Part shown: positions 23,632 to 35,000 of the stretch, in pieces
How positions within the stretch are numbered: the stretch's first letter is position 1
Layout: each line of letters begins with the position of its first letter
Source of the DNA: Welwitschia mirabilis
Taxonomy: Eukaryota > Gnetophyta > Gnetopsida > Welwitschiales
Direction of reading: 5' to 3'
Length of the DNA: 60,385 nucleotides
Assembly: GCA_051453625.1 (NCBI GenBank)
Contig: JBOZIK010000001.1
Location: 194,642,977 to 194,703,361, forward strand
Notes under the pieces: model-generated
Database searches by the model: none
The model's input: the letters and a program-made list of their open reading frames with translations, nothing else
Told to the model about the DNA's origin: nothing
Position numbers and translations under genes: made by a program

Positions 23632-25415
23632 ATGATGAGAAAAGGCCCTCTAGTACCTCAAAAAGAAAAGGACCTATCACTAAAACCTAGAGACCTTAGT
23701 ATAAATCATAATTTTATCAAGAATCAGTAGCAAATTTAAAACATAGATCAAGAACTCCATTATCATAGAAAGGACCCTTGATTTTGAAAAGCATAGGAAA
23801 GATCATCTTTTTTTTCCTGTCATCTTAGTTTGGGCATGGTAGTTCAATTAGAGAAAAGCACTTTAGATCCTATTATTTAAAGCTTCCATGCTAATATTTG
23901 TAAAATATATAATAGCATTAGCATCTTTTAGACTCAAGTAAGAGGTATCTCTCTCTTTATTACATCCAAATTTATCAATTTCCTGCTTAACATAAATGAC
24001 TTAGATCTTTCTTAGTTATACATGCATTCCTTTAAGGATATCTTCACATGTCATCTTCTTAAGATTTCATGACGTTTCTTAAGTAATAATCTTTTTTGGC
24101 ATTTAAAGATGAATTTGTATAAGAATTTGGAATGTAAAGATGTGGTACCTAATGCTTCTATTCTAAGTTTGATTACATTTTATAATATAATATTTCGAGG
24201 AGGTAGCTATAGATATTATAACCCCATGCAGATATTTGTGATATACTACCTTCCCATAGGAATCAAAATTGATCTTATATTCATATTTTACATGGATATT
24301 ATTACTCTTTTTCATAAGCATGAGACTTTGGATTACTCTTATTCAATTACCCTAATAATTAGTAGCACTAGCATTTCAGTTCCATAGCTTAATCTCATTT
24401 GTCCTAAAAAGCCACTTTTAAAGTTCAATGAAAAGTGGTGGGATCCATTGCATGTAGGTAAAGGTACAAGTAGAAGATATTCTAAGGTACAATTTTAGTA
24501 ATCTTATTTCATAGTCACTCATAGTTCCTCATCAGTAAAGAAGGATCTCAAAGCAAGTGCAAAAAGAATGGGTAAAATTAGAATAAATCTCTTAAGGTTG
24601 AAGAAGTACTAGTACACGTCCAGTAACTAAAAGGAACTTACAAGTAGTTTGAAATTCATGTGGGGTTTTACTTAATCTGATTTAGAGGAGGAATCTAAGG
24701 TAAAGGCATCATCTAAACCTCATACTATAGGTTATGATTTATGTGGAGCTAAGGATTTAAATTCATTAAAGTTAATAAAGAAGGAGTTGCACCTTAGGGG
24801 AAGCACTAGACTCCATCATAGGCTTCAACATAGGCATAGGAGGAGTAGCAAGTGAACTTAGAGAGCTTTAATGATAAGTCCCTTAATGTTTGTATACATT
24901 ATCATAAAATATCCATTCATCATTCCACAAAGCTATATTCACCACCTTATATATCTTTACCATATCATTTTCTGTCACCTCTACCATCTCTCACATTTCC
25001 CATTCTTGCATAGCCTCTCAGCACTACTCCACCCTCATCTTCTTGTTTTGTTACAACTAATATTGCCAACTTCTTTAATACATCCATCACCCCTTATATT
25101 TACTCATGTATTTGAAGATAAGCCTCTTAAGGTTATGATGAGAAATTGCAATGGATATCACAAAAATGACATACAACTCCACACACATCATCTTCCTTGT
25201 ATACCATCTAGATATCTACCACTAGGGGTAGTGATGATGATAGCAATGATATAAGAGATTATACTTGATATACTAGTGATTCTACCCTTAGTGACTAGTT
25301 TTTTTATGCTACTCGAAAAAGGGAAGAAATGGATAAATCAAATTAGATCATATTAAACATCCTATATGAGCTTGAAGGAAGTGTACTTAAGATGGATGAG
25401 TTGGATCTCCTATGA
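23632..25415 (+). pseudogene. envelope-like region of SIRE-type element, body A (broken)
   Basis: It starts at ATGATGAGAAAAGG, conserved at 53328 in body B. The frame through 23750-24000 contains SFHANICK and QVRGISLFIT, matching the pattern VREFYANI...VRG..I.F/IT of the plant transposon protein domain found after pol in SIRE-like elements. An open stretch at 24109-24387 continues it (GGSYRYYNPMQIFVIYYLPI for usual RSGN...S.MD.F.LYCLL). A serine- and proline-poor tail follows to about 25415. Such proteins are called envelope-like from position and predicted features; an entry function has not been shown for plants to my knowledge. Here it is full of stops. Confidence 0.65.
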
Positions 25416-25744
25416 CTAAAATCATTATTAATGCTCACTTTCACATGTTTTCACATAATCTATGATTATTTTTAATGATCTTTCATTATTTTTTATTTGT
25501 TGTTAAACTTTTTTTATATGCAATATAAATTATGTTTTATAACGTATCTAGCAATTTAGTATATTAGCATACTTCTTTTTACTATTTTGTAAAGATTTTT
25601 AATATGTATCTCAGATGATTTTACTTTTTAAAATTTGTAATATGCCTCATGAAATACATTGTGTCTTCTCTTAGATTAAGCTATCTTAAATAATTTTGAA
25701 ACATGATTGCACTAATAAGATTTGCCAAGTTTTGAACATTATCA

Positions 25745-25757
25745 AAAACGAAGAGAT
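25745..25757 (+). other. polypurine tract before LTR 2
   Basis: AACGAAGAGAT directly precedes the LTR start TACTGGTCAAATCC. The position, and the GGAGAT-T/TGTTGG junction usual for SIRE-like elements, fit the plus-strand priming site. Confidence 0.6.
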
Positions 25758-26964
25758 TACTGGTCAAATCCTAGTTTTGATGATTTCACTTATCAAATGT
25801 GATGTGTTTAACATGTACAGAAAATAATTGGAGAATACCATGAGTTGCAAATAGGGATCAAACTAGTCAAACCTTAAATTTTAAAGTACATATAAGCTTT
25901 ATCCAAAATTTCATGAAGGATGGACACAGTTGATTGAAGACTTTTGCATACTTAAAGATATCTATAGTAAAGACATCTATTATATTGAATACATCTAGAC
26001 TGAATTGGAAATTGTCATAAGTGAAATATGTCTAACATGACAAATACATCTATATTAAAACAAAGAGCTAAAATAAGAGAAAGACATCTAGCAAACTAGA
26101 AACATATACACTGCTTCAACTATTTGAAGATGTCTACTTAATCAAAGATCTCTATGGTAAATTGAAATAGTTAATAGAGGTAAATTATACTGTGATGGAT
26201 TATGTAAATTCTAGGGGATCATCCAAGCTTTATAAAATGAATTCATATTATCTAAGGGTCAAAGTTATAGTAGTTTAAGGCTAATTAAAATTTAGATAGT
26301 TTAACCAAAGACGTCTTTCAGGGTGAAGATATCTTCCTAGTAAAGATGTCCACTACATCAAAGATGTATAATCTGAAAAATTAACAAAGAATAAAATAGC
26401 CATTAAATGATGCAAAGTAAGTAATTTATAGCCATTGCATGGCATTTAAACATTTTCTAATGGCTAGGTCACTAGGGTAAAGGCAAGAAAACATCAAAAA
26501 ATATAAAATGAAAAAAGTATAAAAAGAAAGGTTTACACATACAAGTGACTAGCACTATACACAAAAATTTATATGACCTTGATGAATAGGACAATTTATT
26601 AAAACATTTCTTAATCATTGGCTCTACCATAGCTACACTACACTAATATTAGATACCCATGGGTTACTATAACAAAGAGAACTCAAGCATTCCATCAAAA
26701 TGTCATCTTTTAGGCTTATTATTTCTTTTTTTAGCATCGTTTTATTGGCATTTAATTGAAGGACTATTAGATTTTTGAATTCATTATTCTTAAATATTAA
26801 ATTATTATTATCTATAGAATCCCTTGCTTAGGATTTTAAATTGTAAGATAACTCTTATATGGGTGTGCTTTCTTAAGTGCTTATGAGCACACTGTGATAT
26901 TTTATTTATTGTAATCCCTGAGGGGAAGAGAGGGCTACCTTATAAGGGGTTTTTCATTTCTATG
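25758..26964 (+). repeat. SIRE-like LTR 2, left part (before hAT insertion)
   Basis: It aligns with 16668-17873 of LTR 1 through the shared TCATCAAATGT, ATGAGTTGCAAATA and ACATCAAAAAAATATAAA landmarks. It is cut at TTTCTATG by the hAT element and resumes at 33305. With the right part, and the 8-bp duplication removed, the LTR is about 1.42 kb. Bordered left by the purine tract of body A and right by the primer site of body B, it serves both bodies. Confidence 0.88.
26957..26964. repeat. 8-bp target site duplication of the hAT element (left)
   Basis: TTTCTATG, repeated exactly at 33305-33312. The unoccupied sister LTR has TTTTTATG at this place. Confidence 0.9.
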
Positions 26965-26984
26965 TACTATTTAATGTGGCAGTG

Positions 26985-27115
26985 AAAGATCATCACTTAG
27001 GCGATTAGTCACCGTCAGACGTTGGCAATGACTAGTTTTCATTTATTTTAATAGTCACTGGTGATTACTAGCACTTAGTCATCGCCTGTTTACTGGACGA
27101 CTAGGTGCCATTTTA
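26985..27115. repeat. subterminal repeats of the hAT element
   Basis: Short copies of TAGTCACCG / TAGTCATCG / GACTAG occur about six times in both orientations within 130 bases of the left end; ATGACTAGTCTC lies about 80 bases from the right end (33226-33236). hAT transposases typically bind such subterminal motifs. Confidence 0.55.
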
Positions 27116-27126
27116 AACTAAGAAAT

Positions 27127-27136
27127 CTATAAAAAG
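27127..27136 (+). promoter_or_regulatory. candidate TATA box of hAT transposase gene
   Basis: CTATAAAAAG about 165 bases inside the left end, upstream of the leader region and in the transposase orientation. No transcript evidence. Confidence 0.35.
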
Positions 27137-27239
27137 TCGGCATGTTTTGTTTATAAATCATAAGTCCTTGTTCATTTCTTAATACAAATCTGAGCCTTTA
27201 TTTCTTAGCACGAACCTAATAGCATTAGTGTAAATGTGA

Positions 27240-27795
27240 GAGTTTTTTGATCATTCAGTGCATTGGCATGAAGCTATAAAGTCAACGCCTCAGCGGAGTC
27301 AGCACTCAGCACTGTGTGCCTGTGACCTGCTGCCTACCACTCTACCATCATCATGTGCCTGCGAGCATAGCAGAGAAGCTAGTGTAATTATGCTTGTGCT
27401 TGTGTTCAGCCAGTTCAGGTATGTCACACAACTTTCTTGTTACACAACTTTCTTAAGGAGTCTGCCTCCTTCTGCTCTTTCCACAATTCCTACCTTCTGC
27501 TCTTCCACATCTATTCTTTGAGCCTCTGCGTCCTAGCGTTTTCTACTTAACGTGCTTAACATTGCATTTCCATCTCTACTCCCTCTTTTGTGCACTTATT
27601 TATGGACCAAGATAGTCATCTCTACCATGTGCAACTGCCCTCCGCCATGCTGTGGATCTCCTTGCCATTTGCACATATTCTCCATCTATCTGCACTACTA
27701 GTCTCCCTCTGAATCTGCCTTCCATCTCTTTGCATTTGATCCCTACACTCATATCTACACTCATTTGTTTTCGGCCTTCTTCATCTCTGTGTTGA
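27240..27795 (+). other. GC-richer leader in the left arm of the hAT element
   Basis: Base composition changes clearly: CTG-, CCT- and CAC-rich sequence with several CG dinucleotides, unlike the AT-rich, CG-poor surroundings. A 5' leader with an intron is plausible (CAGGTATGTC near 27415 looks like a donor). I find no domain in its open frame at 27258-27521. Confidence 0.45.
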
Positions 27796-27796
27796 G

Positions 27797-27962
27797 TGTG
27801 CCCTTAACCGTTATCAAAGAAGTAGGAGAGGAAAATGTGGTCTCAGTATTTCTTTTTAATATTTTGTATTTTAGGTTTTCCATTATTTTTAAAATGTTTT
27901 GTGTTTTATGCTTTCTAGTTTTTGACTTCTTGATAGTTTTGATAGGTTGCCATCGACAATGC
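27797..27962 (+). pseudogene. micro-fragment of a second hAT transposase with its intron
   Basis: 27799-27840 reads VIKEVGEENVV, the conserved end of one exon in plant DUF659-type hAT transposases. About 105 bases on, after ...TTGATAG, comes VAIDNA (27945-27962), the conserved start of the next exon. The same junction in the main gene is VIKKVGPNKVV, then an intron of about 105 bases at 30671-30775, then VVTDNG. Hence both exon edges and an intron of equal length are kept, though the donor here has lost its GT. Sequence outside is unrelated. It lies about 2.8 kb upstream of the main gene's copy of this junction, so it must be a separate, captured or rearranged piece. Confidence 0.65.
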
Positions 27963-28524
27963 CCTTAATTTATTAGTAATTGGTACTTGTTAGTATGGTT
28001 TTTTTGTTGATTTATGTGTAATGCAACATCCTTTAGTATTATCTTTTAAATCATGTAGAAAGCCAGAACTTTTAACAATGCTTTTTTAAGTTTTAAGCAA
28101 TTTTTACCAAGTTAAAAGTGGGCCATATGCCCCATCAAGTTTTACTTCAAATCATGATTGAATCAGTCCTCTTTTGAGAATTTTACATTATGATATCATG
28201 GTAAAATAAAGTGAAATTATTGAAAGTTTAAGACTTTAGGCCAAACCACCTTTTGATGCAACACTTAAGTGTAAAATGAAGAGCTTGATGTGGAACAAAT
28301 AGAATTTCTACTCAATACCCATCATCATATTAGTTATTATGTGCTATGACATTCAAGTAGTAAAATGCATAAAATAATTGAAATAGTTAAAATACCAAAC
28401 CCCCTCTCAAATCTTAGATTTATCTTAAAATAGAGTGTTTACTACAAATTTTTTTTAATCTGGTTTACATTAACATTATTAAAGTTTATAAGAATATATA
28501 TCATCAACAAATTGTAGTATCTTT
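27963..28524. other. hAT interior without recognisable domain
   Basis: AT-rich sequence with no domain seen. Probably intron or leader of the transposase gene. It ends at the N gap. Confidence 0.45.
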
Positions 28525-29419
28525 NNNNNNNNNNNNNNNNNNNNNNNNNNNNNNNNNNNNNNNNNNNNNNNNNNNNNNNNNNNNNNNNNNNNNNNNNNNN
28601 NNNNNNNNNNNNNNNNNNNNNNNNNNNNNNNNNNNNNNNNNNNNNNNNNNNNNNNNNNNNNNNNNNNNNNNNNNNNNNNNNNNNNNNNNNNNNNNNNNNN
28701 NNNNNNNNNNNNNNNNNNNNNNNNNNNNNNNNNNNNNNNNNNNNNNNNNNNNNNNNNNNNNNNNNNNNNNNNNNNNNNNNNNNNNNNNNNNNNNNNNNNN
28801 NNNNNNNNNNNNNNNNNNNNNNNNNNNNNNNNNNNNNNNNNNNNNNNNNNNNNNNNNNNNNNNNNNNNNNNNNNNNNNNNNNNNNNNNNNNNNNNNNNNN
28901 NNNNNNNNNNNNNNNNNNNNNNNNNNNNNNNNNNNNNNNNNNNNNNNNNNNNNNNNNNNNNNNNNNNNNNNNNNNNNNNNNNNNNNNNNNNNNNNNNNNN
29001 NNNNNNNNNNNNNNNNNNNNNNNNNNNNNNNNNNNNNNNNNNNNNNNNNNNNNNNNNNNNNNNNNNNNNNNNNNNNNNNNNNNNNNNNNNNNNNNNNNNN
29101 NNNNNNNNNNNNNNNNNNNNNNNNNNNNNNNNNNNNNNNNNNNNNNNNNNNNNNNNNNNNNNNNNNNNNNNNNNNNNNNNNNNNNNNNNNNNNNNNNNNN
29201 NNNNNNNNNNNNNNNNNNNNNNNNNNNNNNNNNNNNNNNNNNNNNNNNNNNNNNNNNNNNNNNNNNNNNNNNNNNNNNNNNNNNNNNNNNNNNNNNNNNN
29301 NNNNNNNNNNNNNNNNNNNNNNNNNNNNNNNNNNNNNNNNNNNNNNNNNNNNNNNNNNNNNNNNNNNNNNNNNNNNNNNNNNNNNNNNNNNNNNNNNNNN
29401 NNNNNNNNNNNNNNNNNNN
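28525..29419. other. assembly gap (895 N)
   Basis: Run of N inside the hAT element, just before the BED exon. Long frames that cross it are artefacts. Confidence 0.99.
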
Positions 29420-29647
29420 TGTGCATATTTTGAAAGCTATGATATGACATGTTATTTCCCACATTTCTTCTATTTTGATTTTCATGATATGCATGCTTTT
29501 TGAACTAGCTCTCACATATATTACATAATGACATTTTTAATATCATGTTGTGGAATCCTAAATTAGAAAATTTTTAATAGTTCTTTTTATTTTATTCATG
29601 TATATGAGTATATCTAATTCAAAATTTGTAATTGATATTATTGGCAG

Positions 29648-32600
29648 TGATTAAACATGCTAAGAAGGGATCAGCATGGCAACACTGTACACAACCAGAT
29701 CCTAGAAATACAAATGTTCTAAAATACAATTATTGTCAGGCCATATTTCGATGTAAATAGAATGAAGTATCACATTGCTTAACTACCTAGTCTTGACATT
29801 GTTTCTTGTACTAACTTGCCTAGCATTTCTATGATGGAGGAAATGCATACATTTTTAAATCATAGAGAGGAGTAAAAGAAACATAAGACAAGGCTTATAG
29901 AACTTCTAGCACAAAGGCAAATGGAAAGAGCTAGTTCTGGTTCTGTAACTGAGCATAGAGTATCTATGTCCAGATTTAGAAAGACAACAGTTAATAGTTG
30001 GGAGCATATGAGTACAGATTTAGGGGCTCATGCTTCTTCTTCTCCTCCTGATGTGGATAGTGCTAGTGATGCCTAGTATGAGAGTGGTATTCATCCTCCG
30101 CTTTCTAGTTCCACAGTTGCCTCATCTTCTCAAGGATTACAGTCTTATTATCAACCCATTTAAGGTGGACTTCTTGATTTGATGCCTCCACATAATGGTC
30201 CTAGTATTTAACAGACAATTGAGACCAGTATACATGCTAAGGAGGATGTAGTCAATAGAGCACGTAAGATACTTGCATAGTTTTGGTATTCATAGGGCTT
30301 GTCATTACATGTATTTACGATTCCCATGTTTTAGAGTGTTTGTGATGCTATTGGTGAGTGTGGGCCAAGTAATTTTAAAGCACCCACTTACACAGAGATA
30401 TAGACATGCATGTTAGATGATGTCAAATATGATATTGAAGACATGATAATCCAACATAAAGAGGTATGAAACAAATCTAGATGTAGCATTCTCACAGATG
30501 GTTGAAGTGATAAATGGGATAGAAATCTCATTAATTTTTTGGTAGAATCATCTTCTAGAGTAATGTTTTTAAAATCTATCAATGCATCAAACAACATAAG
30601 AAATGCTAAGTTCTTATTTGAAGAGTTCAAAAAAGTGATTAAAAAAGTAGGACCTAACAAGGTTGTCTAGGTAACTAGTTCCTGTTTAATTTATTTAAAC
30701 TCATTATTTTCTTCTAAAAACAATGATGTATTCTTGTATTCTTGTACTTAGCCTTATTTATTTTGTATTTTGTAGGTTGTTACAGATAATGGATCTACCT
30801 ATAAGGCAATAGGTAGATTACTGATGCATCATTATCCACATTTATATTAGACTTTTTGCATAGCACATTGCATTAATCTTCTTCTCGAAGACCTTGGAAA
30901 ATTGCCTTGGATTAAAAATGTAATTTGTAAATTTAAATTTAAATTATGATGTTACTTAGTTAATTTTCATATATTTCATAATGAAAATGTGAAAGAAATA
31001 TGACTTGAGGATTGAGAAATTATCATTTATTATTTTTTTGGTAATGCAAAGGGTAAAATTTATGGCAAAATTTATGTACACCCACTCCCATGTTCATCAT
31101 CTTTTTCGTCAACACTCTAATGGCAAAGAACTTCTTAGGCCTAGTCACACAAGGTTTGCAACAACTTTCTTGTTGCTAGATAGCATGCAAGAAGTGAAGC
31201 AAGCATTAATGGAAATTTTTTATAATCCATCATGGAGTCATAATGATAGATTTTTCACACTTCATCATACTTCTGAGGCTACTCATATAACAGACATTGT
31301 TTTTTATTATGCTGATCATCCAAGCAAATTTTGGTTTGAGATGAAGAATGTCTTACAAGTAAGGAGTGTTATTTTATATTCACAAATAATGGAATATACC
31401 ATAATTATTTTTTTATATGTAAATTCAAATTTCATGTTCACTTATCTACATCTTTACAATTTATAAGTCACCTAATCATTAGTGCTTGTTCTTCAAAATT
31501 GGATGGGGAGAAACCTTCTTTAGCATATGTGTATGAAGTAATGTCAAGGAAAAAGGAGGACATTCATTCCTATCTTAAAGAGAATAATCTTCTTGACAGA
31601 ATTGCAAACATTTCTACAAGAATGAATGAGTGGTAATAAGCACATAAGTCATATATTTGAATTTTAATATTTGATAACTTATAAATTATAATCAATGTTA
31701 TTTATGTGCCTTCTTAATTTCTAATTTTATTATATTTTTGATATTGGAAATAGATGGGATAATCAAATGGACAATGATTTGCAGGCTGCCACACACATAT
31801 TAAACCCACAGTTTGGATTTGGAAGGGAATTTCATCTTATAGAAGAGGAAATACGATTGAGATTAGGACTTCAAAATGCATTAAATAAAATGGTACCAGA
31901 TCTAGATAAGAGAGATAAAGTGATAAAAGACTTGGTCATGTACAAGAAGAGGATGGGTTTGTTGTTTCGCACTCCTAGGGCAGAGTCATTGAAATCTCAA
32001 CTAAAGCTAGGTTAAATAAGTTGTTTTTACTATATTCAAAAATGATTAAATGAATAACTTATTTCTTAACTATGAGTATTATCTAAAGGTTGTGTTCTTT
32101 CATTTGTTTAGAGGATTGGTAATCTGAATATGATTTTGAGGCTAATAATTTTAAAGAAATAGTCACTTGTATTGTTTCCTAGCCATGTAGTACATCTAGT
32201 ATTGGTTTGCAGTTCAACATTTGAAACTATTTTTTTTGTTATGCCATTTTACAAGTTTTATTTATTATTTTTTGATATTGATTGTTGCCTTTCATTTTAC
32301 AGGGTATGAGTGCAATTGAAGCATCTTTGAGTACATACAATTGAAGAAGTGTAATTGGCTTACAACCCAAAGGTTAAATGATCTAGTTTTTATCCATCAT
32401 AATCTTAGATTCGATCTAAAGGAATTGGCATTAACAACTTCAGATGTGATAGACCTGGATGATATTCACCCATCATGGATTGGGGAGGATGATGGAGATA
32501 ATGCTAGTCATGATGATGATACACCTATTGATACTCCTCATATTGGTACTCCTTGTGATGATTATAGTGGAGATCGTAATCTTGATGAGGGAATTGCAAC

Positions 32601-32701
32601 TCATGATTTTTTTTGATTCTGAGCATAGTGATGATGATCCTTTATTTAGTATGGAAGAGTTGGGCATGCCTCGAATAGAGGCTAATCCATTACCTGGATG
32701 A
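29648..32701 (+). pseudogene. hAT transposase (BED, DUF659, dimerisation domains; broken)
   Basis: Seven exons can be traced. Exon 1 (29648-30670) holds the BED zinc finger (SAWQHCTQPDPRNTNV, then KYNYCQAIFR; later zinc ligands eroded), a linker, and DUF659 with ILTDG (usual LxxDGWT), then LINFLVESSSRVMFLKSI. Exon 2 (30776-30925) has VVTDNGSTYKAIGRLL and FCIAHCINLLLEDLGKLPW. Exon 3 (31049-31359) has LLRPSHTRFATTFLLLDSM. Exon 4 (31466-31635) has YVYEVMSRKKEDI. Exon 5 (31754-32010) has HILNPQFGFGREF. Exons 6 and 7 (32112-32204, 32303-32701) hold the dimerisation region, with QRLNDLVFIHHNLRF after the decayed CERNWS motif, and an acidic tail. Introns mostly keep GT and AG. Stops replace Gln or Trp, and a run of eight T near 32607 shifts the tail frame. 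In a working element it would cut and paste the transposon in the nucleus. Confidence 0.88.
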
Positions 32702-33304
32702 CTTTTACATGTGTCTAGTGTGTATCGACCATGAAGGAAGCTACAAATACATAGGAATGTTAGCGAGGGTTCTTTTGAAAACCCTTAAAACATTAATAGA
32801 TCAAATTTGTTAAAACCTTTGTGTGATGTTGGTTTTATAATTTGTACTAAACATTTGGATGATTGAATTATGGTTTCATGTCTTATTCTATGTATGGATA
32901 ATATATCATGCATTATTATGCTTTTTTGTTTTAATGTTTTCATTCCTTTAATACATGTTTTAGATGTATAACTTGCCCAAATTCTAATTTGGCATTTATA
33001 TCATCATATGTCAACTATGATTTCAAATATTTAATTGTATGCTTCAAGATCTGATTAGAAGAGTCATAATGCATTTTAAAAAAGGTCATTTAGAACTTAT
33101 AATCATATTATTAAAGGGTTACATAGTTTCAAAATATGATAAATAATGTCTTACATTGTTGAAATTCAAGAAAAATGATTTTTTAATGCTTTTTTAATGC
33201 CGACCTTTTTAGCCGGCTTTTTAAATGACTAGTCTCTGTCTCAACCACCCAACTCTTTTTTGGGGATTGTTGACATTATACTTTTGCTGAATTTTTAATC
33301 ACTA

Positions 33305-33523
33305 TTTCTATGTACGGTTGATGGTGATTTGAAGCCACTATTCTATAGGTTAAGGATATCCATAGGTATGAAGAAAAGCTACCCTTTATGTATAGACATA
33401 CCCAGGTTAGGGAGCCATATTAATTTGTTAAGGACTTTATTGTGTATTTTTATTTAGTTTTAGTTGTGATTTTTATTTGGTAGATCTCATTTATCCCTTA
33501 CCCCTGAGTTTAATGATACTCCA
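33305..33523 (+). repeat. SIRE-like LTR 2, right part (after hAT insertion)
   Basis: It starts with the second TTTCTATG and continues GTGATTTGAAGCCACTATT, which aligns with the AATGCTTCAAAACCACTATT stretch of LTR 1. It ends at CTCCA just before the primer site of body B. Confidence 0.85.
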
Positions 33524-33524
33524 G

Positions 33525-33538
33525 TGATATCAAAGTGG
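33525..33538 (+). other. primer-binding site, body B
   Basis: TGATATCAAAGTGG, the TGGTATCAGAGTGG initiator-Met tRNA complement with two G-to-A changes. Confidence 0.75.
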
Positions 33539-33544
33539 ATACTT

Positions 33545-35000
33545 ATGAAATGGAGTAATATACTTAAGTGAACTATGAAAGAGGTACCATCCATTAGATC
33601 TTCACTCTTCGATGGAACTAACTATGCCTAGTGGAAGATAAAGATGTAAGTGTACTTACAGTCTTATGAGTTTCAAATTTGGAAAAGATTGAAGATGAAT
33701 ATTCAAAACCTATAGAAACCATTATAGATGCCACAAGGAACCCCATCACACAAATCAAACCTAGAAGGAACTAGGAGGATAAAGAAAAGATAGCCTTCCT
33801 ATATGACTTAAAAGCAAAGAATGATTTTTACTTATCCCTTATAATGAAGAAATTAAACTAGATAGCTGAATGCAAAACAACATAAGAAACATGAAATTTT
33901 CTAGTGGAAAAATATAAAGGAACTTCCATTATTAATCAAGCAAAGCTCCTTATCTAGACCAATTAGTTTATAAGCTTGAAGATGAATAATAGAAAGAGAG
34001 AGAGAGAGTATATGAGTACTTCACATAAGTCTCTAAGAGAGTAAAAGCTATACATGACATTGGTAAAAATTTTCTAGAAGATAAGATAATCCAAAACATT
34101 ATGAGATCATTAACTTTAAAATATAGACTTAAAACAACAACCATGGAAGAATCAAGGGCTTTTAATACAATGAAGATTAAGAAGTTACAAAGTACTCTAA
34201 TGACTTATGATATGAATCTTATTCAAGATGGTGGTTTGAAGAAGAAGCCTTTTATTTTTAAAGATAGTGAAGCCCAAGACAAGATTATAAAGACAAAACA
34301 AAATAAGTATCAAAAGAAGATGATTTTAAAGATGATGTAAAAGAAGTTCTTGCTCTCATTACAAGATGAACCAAAAGGCTTCTTTTACAAAAGAACAATA
34401 AGAAGGATTATATAAAACCATCTAGATTTCAATATAAAGGTAAGTCTAAAGGTAAATATCTAGTAACTCTTCACTTTCTTCTAAGACTAATATTTTCAAA
34501 TTAGAATGTGGGGTTTGTAAAGGACGATGACACATAGGTTCAAAATGTCCTAGCTCTAATAGATTATAGGAAAAAGCACAGAAAAAAGAACCTAAGAAGA
34601 AGAGATATTTTTTCACAAGTTGGGATAATCATGAGGATGCAACTAAAGTAGAGACTTCTAATGAAGAAAGAGCTTATTTATCTTACATAACCACTGTACA
34701 TATCCAAAATGATAATGAATAAGAAAAATGAGAATCTAAATTACTAAGTGAAAGAGAAATAGATACACAACTTTAAGATAACTATGACATAATTTATGAA
34801 GAGTTCATTAAGTTATAAAAGGTATATTCTAAAGTGTAAAAATGTCTCCATTTTACTGAATTAGCATATGAACATGAAAAACATTCTTGCAATAGATTAT
34901 CATCTGAGAACTTAGCTCTTAAAGCTATGATTAGTAAACTAATATGTGAATTAAAGAATATTAGATAGGAACTTAGTGATACTAAAGGAATTAATGAGAA
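33545..35000 (+). pseudogene. SIRE-like gag, body B (broken)
   Basis: It opens like body A (PSIRSSLFDGTNYA, then stop for Trp, WKIKM-like). The zinc knuckle at about 34505-34550 is the best kept of the three bodies: CGVCKGR then a stop, then HIGSKCP, so all four CX2CX4HX4C ligands are present but Gly is a stop. A 79-codon open stretch at 34101-34340 covers the late capsid part (LQSTLMTYDMNLIQ). A coiled-coil tail continues to about 35000. A (GA)n-like expansion lies at 33992-34008. No product is possible. Confidence 0.8.

Larger units (their letters stand above)
26965..33304 (+). mobile_element. hAT DNA transposon, about 6.3 kb with a gap, inserted in LTR 2
   Basis: It is bounded by a perfect 8-bp duplication TTTCTATG, the length made by hAT transposases. 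The imperfect ends are TACTATTTAATG on the left and, complemented, TAGTGATTAAAA on the right. It contains a decayed BED-DUF659-dimerisation transposase gene (29648-32701), subterminal short repeats near both ends, a TATA box near the left end and an unusual GC-richer leader. Removing it rejoins an LTR that lines up with 17850-18087 of LTR 1. An N gap (28525-29419) hides part of the interior. Confidence 0.9.

Noticed and set aside
24871-25254. 127-codon + strand frame rich in His, Leu and Ile
   Set aside because: It lies in the decayed tail of the envelope-like region; the composition looks like a chance frame and no motif supports it as a separate gene.
23632-25415. Envelope-like region as evidence of an endogenous virus
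   Set aside because: It sits in a copia element after pol and matches a plant transposon protein pattern; nothing supports an infectious virus.
28442-29515. Two minus-strand frames of over 320 codons
   Set aside because: Nearly all residues come from the N gap at 28525-29419.
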